Below are positions 1-9,176 of a DNA stretch of 27,221 nt, one piece after another; position 1 is the first letter of the stretch, and each line of letters opens with the position of its first letter. The position numbers were made by a program, and so were the translations under genes. Where the stretch lies: positions 441,670 through 468,890 of the forward strand of contig NW_003105106.1 in assembly GCF_000003605.2 (NCBI RefSeq). Reading direction: 5' to 3'. The stretch comes from Saccoglossus kowalevskii (lineage: Eukaryota > Hemichordata > Enteropneusta > Harrimaniidae). The notes beneath the pieces were generated by a model. The model was not told the origin of the DNA and did not search any database. It was given only the letters and a program-made list of their open reading frames with translations.

Positions 1-128
1 CGGCTGCAATATTTCTAACATTACATCACATATATGACATCACATTCTGTATACAGATATCAATCTCTATGCGACTCTTTCTGTACTAATCAGTACTGTA
101 TCTCTCATTTCTCTTCACTAAACGATAG

Positions 129-323
129 ACCCATGGCTCCTTCCCGCTGTACAGCTTCCATAGATCAGGGTAGTGGTCGGTGCCGTTCCAATATATCATC
201 TGGCTGGGGGTGGATTGAGAAGAAAAACGACTGTGTACGGTTATCGGGGTTGTTTTGGAAATGACAATAATTTCAAAACGAAAAATGCGTATGTCGATAC
301 GTGTGCGGTAACCCCATTATCAG
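129..323 (+). pseudogene. Broken Kunitz/BPTI-domain exon
   Basis: Relic of a Kunitz serine-protease-inhibitor exon like exon 2 of the gene at 5308. Cys codons for C1 (148), C2 (181), C3 (232), C4 (251) and C6 (302) are recognisable, with Arg after C2 at the P1 position and an FGNDNNF stretch after C4. It is broken: C3 to C4 spans 19 nt where the intact exon has 24, so the frame shifts, and the C5 codon is TAT (Tyr) at 290-292. C1-C2 is two codons and C2-C3 one codon longer than standard. The phase-1 donor (tcag|gttcgt, 323/324) is kept at the position used in the intact exon. The likely acceptor AG (127-128) would not put C1 in frame. It is probably the remains of a third paralogue; the rest of that copy would lie left of the window. 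Confidence 0.72.
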
Positions 324-2124
324 GTTCGTACTCGAAGCTGATTGGGACAAAAACGTAAATATTAATGGAACAAATCATTACTTTGACTTTTGATTTTCAT
401 TTTTCAAATGTTCCAAAAATTTCACTCATATACTAGTACATGCCGCCAATTTTACTCATATGTAAAAATTGGCGTTTTTAAAAAAAAAATAACTTTTCTC
501 CCTATGGAATGTACATTGCATTAGACTGAGACCAATTACACCCAAATACCTCACGAAGTAGACCGAGGGGATAAAAACAAGTGGCATAAAGTGTATAAAT
601 ACAGTTTTATTGAATTTTTAGCTCCCGATTATACAGAGTCCGGGGTCTTCTGGGTTGGATCAGAAATTCATTGACCGGTTAATCAAGAATTGACACTATA
701 CTTGATACATGATGGTGTACATACTTGTATGCTCCAGATACAAAATGGCCGACTGGTAGCCATATTTTACCCAAAACTAGCCAAAAGACCGATATTTTAT
801 AAGTAAGTTGTATCTTTATTGCAATCGAATCTATTTTGGGATATTGATGTGAAGGAACATTAAAGTTTATATAATAGAACATATTTTATATGTGTAGGGC
901 ATTACTCTAATTTGATTGTGCTGTGCTGGCTGGTTCAAACTTACAATACAACATCTATTATTTTTCCATTTTTTTTTCGAAAATGGCCGACTGACGGCCA
1001 TTTTGCTCATCAAAAATACTTTTTTTTGTTCTTTTCGCTTATAAATTGAGAACACAATTACTAACTATTAACTTTATTCAGATTTGGTAAAAAAACAGTA
1101 TATTATTTAACGAAGATGAAAGTTGATTTTTGTCATAATACTATGCAATATGGCAGCAATTTTTGTCTTTTTTGTGTGCACATTTCTGCTTATATTTCAA
1201 ATTCACACTGTCCTATTATGTCCTGGTTCACAGAAGATTGCGTTTTAGCAGATCAAGGAAAGTTAATTATGTCACAATCCAATCCAAGAAGGTTGACTGG
1301 CAGGTACTCCGCAGCCATATAAACCATATCGTAATTCCAAATCATAATGTATTGCAGAATAGTTATAACTGAATCAGTACAACTCAGCCAATCATAAAGC
1401 GTTTCTACTCCAGTAATCTGACACAAATATCCCATAATGCACTATAAATTTTTAATTGCAATATATATGTTTTACATTTTGCAGACATGTGGGACTCGCG
1501 CATGTTAAATAGACTATTATTCCTCCACTGCGAGATCTGCAGTATGCGGGAAAATCGAACATAAAAACAGGACAAACAAAGGTGACATCGCGTGGCATTT
1601 GACATACGCGTAAGTATTTCAGGGTTATTTCTATATACACATTTGATGAGGTAGGGGTATCTTAATGCAGTGTTCCTCCATCAAAGATCGGAATTTTGAT
1701 ATTGATCTAAAAAAGTTCAAAATCAAATCGTTTGATTTACGTTTTTATGTGTATGCATATCGGCCGCACAGAGAAACTTGTTGTTATAAATATTACATGA
1801 AATAAATAAATGGCAATATGAATATAAATAAATAATCATATATAATACAATAAATAATTATTTATTTATTTCAACACGAGGCTTTCAAAATGGATTGAGA
1901 TTAAACAGATAGTGGCAAATTACGTGCGCACACAGATGTACAAAACATCGAAAGTGAAAGCCTATTGAACGGATGCATTACACAGAAATGTAAGATTTCA
2001 AACTGGTTAAGCAAGAATGTCATGCACACTGCGTATTGTATAGTTGTGGTCCTGCAAAACTAATATCTATTTTATAATTGTGAAATAGGACTAACTTTTT
2101 TCTAAATATTTATTGTATTGGCAG
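324..2124. other. Non-coding stretch, no gene recognised
   Basis: AT-rich DNA with no exon I can support on either strand. It contains a 9-bp perfect inverted repeat (AAAATGGCC / GGCCATTTT, 980-1004), with a related imperfect copy at 742-768, and an AT-rich TAAATAAA-type palindromic patch near 1796-1872. If the flanking Kunitz relic and the candidate exon at 2125 belong to one locus, this is an intron. Confidence 0.5.
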
Positions 2125-2288
2125 AGTCAATAAAAGAAATACAAGACCCTACCACTATTCCGATAGCTCCCTTGCAAAGGTCAAAACAGCAAAATATTTC
2201 CTCGAAAGGATCTTTTCAAGACCTACAAAGGGGGCCGGGACGCAAGGGGAATCGACGTCACTGGAAGAAAATACAAGAAGAAGCCTGA
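2125..2288 (+). CDS. Candidate terminal coding exon, unknown protein
   Basis: After a plausible acceptor (ttgtattggcag, AG at 2123-2124, with a CTAAC branch-point-like sequence about 32 nt upstream) there is an open frame of two leading bases plus 53 codons ending in TGA at 2286-2288. The entry phase (phase 1) matches every intron of the two lectin genes downstream. The predicted tail is hydrophilic and basic (for example GPGRKGNRRHWKK), with no Cys and no membrane segment, so it could be a cytoplasmic or C-terminal tail. An AATAAA follows at 2461. I recognise no family. The open frame could be chance, and an antisense frame (2155-2385) overlaps it. Confidence 0.3.
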
Positions 2289-2460
2289 GGCCAACACTAA
2301 AGATTAAAAATATATGATGCCTATATTCAATAACAAGTTCTCTCCCATAATGCATTGTTCGGTGAAATGAGATGAAAAAAGTCACATGTTATTTATTGAC
2401 AGTGATCATAATATTGCTTAAACATTTCAGAAAATTGAGCTATAATTTAGTTTCCAGTAT

Positions 2461-2466
2461 AATAAA
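2461..2466 (+). promoter_or_regulatory. Candidate poly(A) signal
   Basis: AATAAA 173 nt after the stop of the candidate terminal exon ending at 2288. It matters only if that exon is real. Confidence 0.25.
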
Positions 2467-4240
2467 AGTTTTACATTATATACAATGATTTGTTTGTTTG
2501 TTCGTCTTATATTGCATTGCATACTCAGTAACATTCTCAGAAGTGCAGAATTAAGGACGATGCGTTCGAAATGCGTGTGTTCCACCTACACCATGTATAC
2601 CTTATTATGGGTCCCTTACGCGAAGTCTATTGTTCGTTTGTTGTTATGCCCCCATTTGTACTTGATTTTGGATTTGATCAGAGAGAAAGTATCAAACAAT
2701 CTGAGAAAGCATTCAAAAACAACACACACGCCAAAAGACACAAAAAACAATGTGGACAAGTTTGAGTGTTTTTCTTCAATCTTGACAACAAATCCTATGG
2801 TATAATTTGCAAAAAAAAAAAAAAAGAATTCATTGTTGTTGGCAGAAACATAAATTCCCACACTATCAGCAAACTAGTAGTCGACAATTTCAGCGAGACT
2901 GGCACGAGAGGGCGCCGTCCGATCTTCCCTTCTACAAATAGATGACATAAGAATCCCCACCGAAACGTTACATAGGCCCTAAAATTGTGTCTAATGCAAA
3001 ACAATTCAGACAACAGAAAGCCAGTTTGACCCCAATAGTTATTTTAGTCATCTTCGGTAAAAAAATGTTAAAATTGCGAGCCACGTGGTAAGCGTTCAGA
3101 GTTACGTCGCGGCACACATTTTGGCCCTTTTCTCTAGAAATGACACTGTTCGACATCAAAATCAGACTAAACATGCACATATCTAAAGGCTAAATTGATT
3201 AGAATACACCTCTGTTTGCGGAATTCATGTGAAAGCGCTTTTTTGGCCAAAAATGATACTTTTTGACCCCCAAAAGTCAGTATGTGATATAAGATCCAAA
3301 TTACAGAAATGTCCATGATTAGAAAACTAAATAATTTATGAAGGTAAAGAATGTAAAATAAATAATGATTTAGTCAATTATTTTTTCGTTAGAAATTTAA
3401 ATGTTGGTGTTGATTGCAATTATATATTTCCACAAGAGTGTTTAACTCGTCAGGTCGCTGTGGTGTTTGTTTAACTGATCATAACTCTAACAGTGGATTG
3501 CACCTTGCCCCTCTCCTTCAGTGTCTGAGTCATATTTAAATTTAACGTGCCTGGAATTCAACGCAGAGGGCGTACATTTTTTCTATTGTTTAAATAGTTT
3601 CGTCCTCGATCAAAAAAGCTGCTGTACACAATACGTCACAGTTTTTGCGTGACCTCAGATGTGAGTATGAGACGTTGATCGTTTTAGGTAAAGTGAGCGA
3701 ATTTATGCGACAAATACCGACCTCAAGTGACAACCAAGTGGCTTAATATCCTTCAGAACCCAACGTGACCTTGATTTAAGACACGTAACAGGTAAGATTT
3801 TATAAAAAGGAATGCGTGAACGTTGACCTACTGAATGAACGTAGTCATAATGTCAACAACATGTATAGGCGAGCGACGCCATGAAATAGACATAACATCA
3901 GGTTGGTTTCGTTGTTCATACGTGGCTTTATAGTGGTGTTACGTGATTTATACAGTCCCACTTTTGCGATGAGGCGCACAGTGCGGTGCACAGTCTCCGC
4001 TATTTCGAATATAGACTCGTACGAGGATGAAAAAAACCCTTTTTGTGTCTCAGAAAATGTTTTATTTTCGGGGGTATTCATTTTGTCACCATATGTATCG
4101 AGTATTGCTGCATGAATATGTGCAAAACGATAGAAAATCTCATTTTTTATCAGGAAATGTCCACTTTTACAAGTGGACGCGGAAGCTATTTCACGTGAGA
4201 AAGAGTTCTATTGCAGATTATTAGGAGATACTGAATTATT
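2467..4240. other. Non-coding stretch, no gene recognised
   Basis: No supported gene. An AT-rich open frame at 2485-2805 has no domain, signal or splice support. There is a 15-base A tract at about 2811-2825 and an AGAGGGCGCCGTC word at 2907-2919 that resembles the CTCF-like core found in the dispersed repeat at 13160 and 16788. Confidence 0.5.
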
Positions 4241-4470
4241 CGTGTTAATGACATCGAGTTACGAAAATGACTCGAAGTTCAGTTAACCGTTAATTAAAGT
4301 TCTAGTTACTAAATTCGAACTTTAAACAGAATAAAACAAAATATATGTTTCCCATAACTCGAAGTTTGATCAAAAGTTTGAGTTACCAAATGTGGACGTT
4401 CAACAAAAACAATAATGTATGTTGCACGTAACTCAAAGCTGTGTTAACTATTAATTGAACATGGAGTTAT
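4240..4470. repeat. Degenerate tandem repeat, about 75-87 bp period
   Basis: Words of the type AACTCGAAGTT ... GTTACTAAATT ... AACAGAATAAAA ... ATATGTTTC recur with their common ACTC word at 4270, 4357 and 4431. Copies are diverged and AT-rich. No coding potential is visible. Confidence 0.55.
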
Positions 4471-4737
4471 AATTTAGTTGGGGTCTCGCAAAAGTGGGCT
4501 GACACTGACGTCATAGAATGTTTTTTTTTATTTACACTGAACACAGTTTATTCTTATATGAAGAGAAGTGAAAATTATATACGCTTAAAAACACGATTCC
4601 TAAGGTCTGTGATATTTCCAAATTATTGCCGTATTGTATGGTAATACGTGGAATATAACGTAAGGATCATAGCGGTTTCTTTGATATCTCCTCTGTTCTT
4701 GAATTCTAACGTGATTTGTCGAACATAAGAATTTTCT

Positions 4738-4965
4738 GGTCTCCATGTATGGTTAATCAATGGTAATATACGCGGCATATGTCTGTCTAACGCCTAAAGA
4801 AATTTACCCCACTGGTCTCCAAGTATGGCTAATCCGTGGTAATATACGCGGCATATGTCTGTCTAACGCCTAAAGAAATTTACCACACTGGTCTCCAAGT
4901 ATGGCTAATCCGTGGTAATATACACGGCATATGGTTGTCTAACGCCTAAAGAAATTTACCACAGT
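4738..4965. repeat. Three tandem copies of a 76-bp unit
   Basis: Copies start at 4738, 4814 and 4890 with GGTCTCCA(A/T)GTATGG and each ends near AAAGAAATTTACC. The second and third differ at only a few positions; the first is slightly more diverged. A half-similar sequence (tatggtaatacgtgg) precedes the array near 4636. The array lies 343-570 bp upstream of the gene 1 start codon. Confidence 0.9.
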
Positions 4966-5277
4966 AATAATATAAAGCAGGAAATGTATGGCATAATATA
5001 TGATAGGGTAAATGTGAAGCCACATTACAATTATAAACTCGATATTATTGACAGCTATATAATGGAGGTATTTTGTGGTGATTTATGAACAACCTTTGGT
5101 ATAAAATGGTTATTTCATTATAGGACAGTGTTCATAGGTATACCGGGATTTATTGCATAGCGTATTCTTTTCGTTGACTATACTAGGGCGTTTCACACTA
5201 TCAATAATACAAAATGCATGTAAACAGCTGTTCATTAGGTGGTCAACCATCAATAACTGTTTCTAATCATCTTTCAG

Positions 5278-5307
5278 AACCTAACAACTTAAAAAAGGAA
5301 AACAAAA
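5278..5307 (+). promoter_or_regulatory. Gene 1 5' UTR end and start context
   Basis: A good acceptor-like sequence (ctaatcatctttcag, AG at 5276-5277) lies 30 nt before the ATG, so the 5' UTR may be split by an upstream intron. The start context is aacaaaaATGa, with A at -3. No TATA box is convincingly placed; the transcription start is not identifiable. Confidence 0.3.
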
Positions 5308-5365
5308 ATGAGTCGAACTACAGTGTGCTTGTTATTGTTATTCCTTGTGGACATTTCCGCCCAAG
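5308..5365 (+). CDS. Gene 1 exon 1: signal peptide
   Basis: Encodes M1-Q19 with a hydrophobic core CLLLLFLV after a short SRTT n-region. Cleavage is likely around residues 18-19. The donor is caag|gtgagt at 5365/5366 and leaves one base (phase 1). The ATG is the only one that fits a signal peptide in this frame. Confidence 0.9.
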
Positions 5366-8300
5366 GTGAGTTTCTTCAGAAGTATCTGCAACATAGATAA
5401 ATCCGGTCATTGTCTTCAATGACCCAACACCATATTAAAAAAATACGAATACCATTTTGTGACCATGAAAAACTATTCTAGAAAATCTCACTCTCACTTT
5501 ATATACATTTCAATACACTAAGTACTATTAAGAAATTCTACTTTATTCTGGACCCTCTACAAACTATAACTTTGTGTTGGTTCATAGATATCTCAAATGT
5601 TCAATCTGAAAGATTCACTCATGTAAGCTATATACTTTGTTGTTGATACCCATACCTCTTTCCCAAGAAGGTAATTAAATAAACATTTCGTAATTAAATA
5701 AGTCGCTCCCCGGCGACGAAGTGCTTCGTGTTTGGGACGTTCGCCGGTTTGGTCCTTGCGAACAAGAAGTAAGACGCAGGTAACTTGTAATAGCTATATC
5801 GTTTAACTGGGCCGAGATTCCGGATAAAAAACACGTGACTAAGTGACGTTAATTAAAAAAAACATTATAAGTTATATTATACGTAAACTAGTTTTGTATA
5901 AAGTGATAACATAAATACAACAATTAAGGAGAACGTGATGGACTGATCAGATCTATATTGAATGACATTGCCCCTTGACTACTTTAGTAGTATTCGAGCA
6001 ATAAATAGAACATCATAAACAAATTAAAGACAATCCCTATATTTTTTCCATTGTGTTTTTATTCAAATATACTACATATTGTCTTTATAATGTATACATT
6101 TTTGTAAAGATACAGACTTTCATAACTGCAATGACCCAATCGAACCTGGTCGATGCCGTGCGTATATCCCAAGATGGGCATGGGATACGAGAAAGGAAGA
6201 TTGTGTACAATTTATCTATGGTGGATGTGGGGCTAATGGAAATAATTTCTACACCAAAGAAGCTTGTGTTGATACATGTATGGCGCAATCAGGTCAGTGT
6301 AACCTTTGTTCGTTATTGTTCATACTTCACGAACAAAATAAATCACAAATGTTTGTCAACGAATTGGCGCCAAAAATGTTACCCGGGATTCAGAAACATG
6401 ATAATTGAAAAAAACAAACAAAACAGACGCTGATTATTAGAATTTTCAAATTAGAATTTCTTCTCTTATTGGCAGATCCAATTCATAACAAAGATGGCGT
6501 GTGTCCGGTTGTTGATAAGGACTCGATTGGATCATGTCAGCAGGAGTGTGAAAAGGATTCAGAATGTGACGGCGAAAATAAATGTTGCAGTAACGGATGT
6601 GGACGAATGTGCCAGGCTCCTGTCTTTGCCTTCAATGATAAGGCGCCATTACCTGGTTCATGTCCCAAAGTTTCTACCGATAGCATTGGCGTCTGTATGG
6701 ATAGTTGTTCATGCCATTCACAGTGTAAAGAAGGACAAATGTGTTGTTTTAATGGATGTGGTCATACATGTATTGACGTAAAAGTTTCCACGCAACCACA
6801 CGAAATGATGCAAGACAAAACAGGTATTACCTCTGCCACATGATCAGCTGAATTATTTTCCCGCAAAAAGTCCTGATATTCTTTAAAATACAGATGTGTT
6901 TTATTTTAAATATTTTATTAAATTTTACTTTCTTCGATATTAGAAGCAATGTGCGATGGCGAGGGGATATTGCTCAAACTGAAGAACTTGTCTATAATTA
7001 TAACTGGTATTTCAGGTTTCATGGTATGGGGATGGAAGTGAATAATGAAAAAATAATCCTTTGTGATGAAAAAGTTTTTGTCAACAATGTTTTTAATGCT
7101 AGAAATACTAGTTAGACAAGAACACAATTATATTCCAGTCTGAATTATTTGCTTTTTCATTATAGTATGTGACCATAACTGGAGTTTGTTCAATGGATCG
7201 TGTTATCATTTTGTTGGATACAGCCGATCTTATCACCAAGCATTCGCGGAATGTTATCACGAACACGTGGATTCGCAACTGGCCGACCTGAAAACACTGC
7301 AACAATATGAATGGCTTTATGATTTCCTAGATGAACAACACAATTGTAAGAATTCATTTTAATACTTACTGTGTCATAAATAAATTTGCCCCGCAAAAAA
7401 TCTTGCATACGAACACCTTTTTTATCTTTCGACGTTCAGCTAGTTCTAGTTTGAAAACGAAAATGGTGACAAATAATTTCAAGACCAACATTCAAAAATG
7501 TGACAAATGAAAACTTTGTTTTTGTCTATTAGTTATTCCCGATATTGGTGTGTGGATTGGTCTTCATCTTGAGGAGAATCAATGGGTATGGAGTGATGGT
7601 TCACCTTTGACCTATGCAAATAAATGGGCAACTGGTGAACCCAAAGGAAGTGGTCCCTGCATCACAATACATAAAACGTATGGAGGAATGTGTGACGTCA
7701 CATGTGACCATAAAAAACAGTACATCTGCCAATACGACCCAAAAAGTAAGGTTTCACATCTTGTTTTTACATTGTCATGGCAACCATTTATAAATTTGGT
7801 AAATGGAATAATGTTTATACGTCAAAATGTTTGATAAATGTCGATTTTTTTAGTTTTATCAAAATGTTGCCACCCATATTTGTTCATACACCACCGTTAT
7901 ACCTTATAAGGTGATCGTTATTATCTAGTGAATCGAATGTTTCAACAGAATATCTGTAATATTTATAAATGATGTCCAAATATTGATACAAATAATGCTT
8001 AGTTTAATAGATCAAAGACGTCCTCAAATAAGCGGCGACAAACAGAACAGCGTATAATATATTATATCATAAACCTCTTCTATTAAATAATTTCTATTAT
8101 TAAATATTTCTAGGAACCATGGATGATTCAACGCATGAACCGGCAGTATCTGGTGAACACCACGCTGCTTCAACAGACAATAGAATCAGTAAGTCTATAT
8201 TCGAAACAAAAAAACAAACGAAAAATGTATTAAACATATTCAGGAAGCATCAGCATAGTTACCATGGAAATGCAGCTTCGATTATTCTGCTTGTTGAATA

Positions 8301-8617
8301 CCACTGTGCGTTGTTTAGTACAACGTGTTTTCAGTTTGACCGTATGCTTTATTAATTACACATTTGTGATTTCTCAGAATTGATTATACAGTGCACCATA
8401 ACGTTTTACTAACTCGCCTGTTTTTTCCCGTTTCTTCATCGCGTGATTTTTAGAGGTGGATATGTACATCCTGAGTGGTATTATATTTGCGTGTGTTTTC
8501 TCCATCATTGCCGTAGCCTATATTGTGCACATACGATGTCGTCGTCGTGTCGTCAAAACTGGAGACAAGAAAGTAAAAGTGGTTAAATATGATGGATATG
8601 AACCAATGTTGCTGTAA
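5308..8617 (+). CDS. Type I membrane Kunitz-WAP-WAP-C-type lectin protein
   Basis: Seven coding exons join in frame: 5308-5365, 6116-6292, 6476-6823, 7166-7345, 7533-7745, 8114-8188, 8454-8617; 1215 nt, 404 aa plus stop. All introns are GT-AG and phase 1. Order: signal peptide (about 1-18), Kunitz (C24-C74), WAP 1 (C88-C124), WAP 2 (C141-C177), CTLD (C196-C320), Ser/Thr/His-containing stalk (326-352), transmembrane helix (about 355-377), basic cytoplasmic tail with RCRRR and C-terminal GYEPMLL. Kunitz and WAP domains are protease-inhibitor or antimicrobial modules and CTLDs bind glycans or proteins, so a cell-surface defence or adhesion role is inferred, not shown. The N-glycan sequon NGS is at 204. 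The paralogue at 14928 has the same orientation and shares the CTLD-stalk-TM half. I know no named family with this exact order. Confidence 0.93.
5703..5760. other. GC/CpG-rich potential stem-loop in gene 1 intron 1
   Basis: A CpG-rich island in AT-rich intron DNA. CCGGCGA (5710-5716) pairs with TCGCCGG (5741-5747), and between them CGAAG/CTTCG forms a second small hairpin (5717-5728). It does not have tRNA boxes. Function unknown; it may be a relic of an inserted element. Confidence 0.4.
6116..6292 (+). CDS. Gene 1 exon 2: Kunitz/BPTI inhibitor domain
   Basis: 177 nt, phase 1 at both ends, so the whole domain is one symmetric cassette. Cys spacing is exactly canonical: C24-x8-C33-x15-C49-x7-C57-x12-C70-x3-C74, with FIYGGCGANGNNF around C4. 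The P1 residue after C2 is Arg34 followed by Ala35, the arrangement of trypsin-type inhibitors such as BPTI (Lys-Ala there). All six Cys are present, so an active inhibitor is plausible. The acceptor is tacag (6111-6115), the donor g|gtcagt (6293). No equivalent exon is found in gene 2. Confidence 0.95.
6476..6823 (+). CDS. Gene 1 exon 3: two WAP four-disulfide domains
   Basis: 348 nt, phase 1-1. WAP 1 has the eight canonical Cys (88, 99, 103, 109, 115, 116, 120, 124) with KCCSNGCG. WAP 2 (C141, 152, 156, 162, 168, 169, 173, 177) carries a ninth Cys at 158 in CSCHSQC, giving an unpaired thiol or an altered pairing. The exon opens after ttggcag (AG 6474-6475). Reading on past the donor (gtatta, 6824) the frame stops after a few codons (TGA 6841-6843), so intron retention would give a soluble Kunitz-WAP-WAP form. 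Confidence 0.94.
7166..7345 (+). CDS. Gene 1 exon 4: CTLD N-terminal half
   Basis: 180 nt, phase 1-1. Starts V195-C-D-H-N-W with the extra N-terminal Cys pair of long-form CTLDs (C196, C207), then GSCYHF, C224 in AFAEC and a helix-like LADLKTLQQYEWLYDFL segment. The acceptor is cattatag, the donor t|gtaaga. Confidence 0.93.
7533..7745 (+). CDS. Gene 1 exon 5: CTLD C-terminal half
   Basis: 213 nt, phase 1-1. Carries the CTLD hallmark VWIGL (261-265), WVWSDGSPL, and Cys 297, 312 and 320. The sugar/Ca2+ site motif that is EPN or QPD in sugar-binding CTLDs reads EPK (290-292), and the WND position reads MCD (307-309), with an additional Cys at 308. Two usual Ca2+-ligand Asn are therefore missing, so classical Ca2+-dependent sugar binding is doubtful. 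Confidence 0.93.
8114..8188 (+). CDS. Gene 1 exon 6: extracellular stalk
   Basis: 75 nt, phase 1-1, between acceptor tttctag and donor a|gtaagt. Encodes about 25 hydrophilic residues (T-M-D-D-S-T-H-E-P onward) with no Cys, separating lectin and membrane. Identified by its splice sites and by the matching phase rather than by homology. Confidence 0.8.
8454..8617 (+). CDS. Gene 1 exon 7: transmembrane helix and cytoplasmic tail
   Basis: Encodes a hydrophobic span of about 23 residues (355-377, YILSGIIFACVFSI ...) followed by HIRCRRR stop-transfer residues, a Lys-rich tail and C-terminal KYDGYEPMLL, stop TAA 8615-8617. YEPM fits both YxxM (PI3-kinase SH2-binding type) and the YxxPhi endocytic sorting pattern. 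The acceptor is gatttttag at 8445-8453. Confidence 0.92.
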
Positions 8618-8940
8618 AGTGCCAACATGACGGTTATGGTCACGCGACATTCCTAAGCATACAATGTTAAACATGATTATCACGTGACAAATACGATATA
8701 CGGTGTTATGGCTAACACCATGGATACCGTACCGAGACATGCAAAATTAACCTATGTATATAGTTTGTTATCATTTTCTAATATTCTAAAAAAAAAATAT
8801 GATTTCTCATTTTTTTATTTTTATTTCTTTTGACGACGTAATCATGTTACTGTGTATTGTAACAAAAATAATTTTTCATTTACGTCACGTCTATTCAATG
8901 ATAAAATTGCTTAGTCAAAGCAGTCAAGAAAACTTAATAC

Positions 8941-8998
8941 ACTACAGGATATGACGTTTTTGGCATTACAGGATATGACGTGTTTTGACATTACAGGG
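8941..8998. repeat. Short tandem repeat, 24-25 bp, about 2.3 copies
   Basis: CACTACAGGATATGACGT-type units with TACAGG at 8943, 8967 and 8992. It lies in the probable 3' UTR of gene 1, 324 bp after the stop. Each full copy holds a TGACGT half-CRE word. Confidence 0.75.
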
Positions 8999-9170
8999 CC
9001 TTGTTCATCATACGTTTAAATACCATGTGAGCAATGTATTATACATACGCTGTATACGTCGCAGTGACTCACGTGACACGTCACGACGACCATCGCCCTT
9101 TAATTACGATCTTGATTGTGTTGGTGCAAACGAATGTTGGTGCTTTCCTTGACAACTGTTAATTAGTTTG

Positions 9171-9176
9171 AATAAA
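9171..9176 (+). promoter_or_regulatory. Candidate gene 1 poly(A) signal
   Basis: First AATAAA after the gene 1 stop, 554 nt downstream. Transcript data would be needed to confirm it. Confidence 0.4.

Noticed and set aside
2485..2805. 106-codon open frame on the + strand
   Set aside because: AT-biased composition, no domain, no splice or promoter support; an overlapping minus-strand frame is of similar quality.
5703..5780. tRNA or tRNA-derived SINE head
   Set aside because: GC-rich and structured but no A-box or GGTTCRANYCC B-box could be found.
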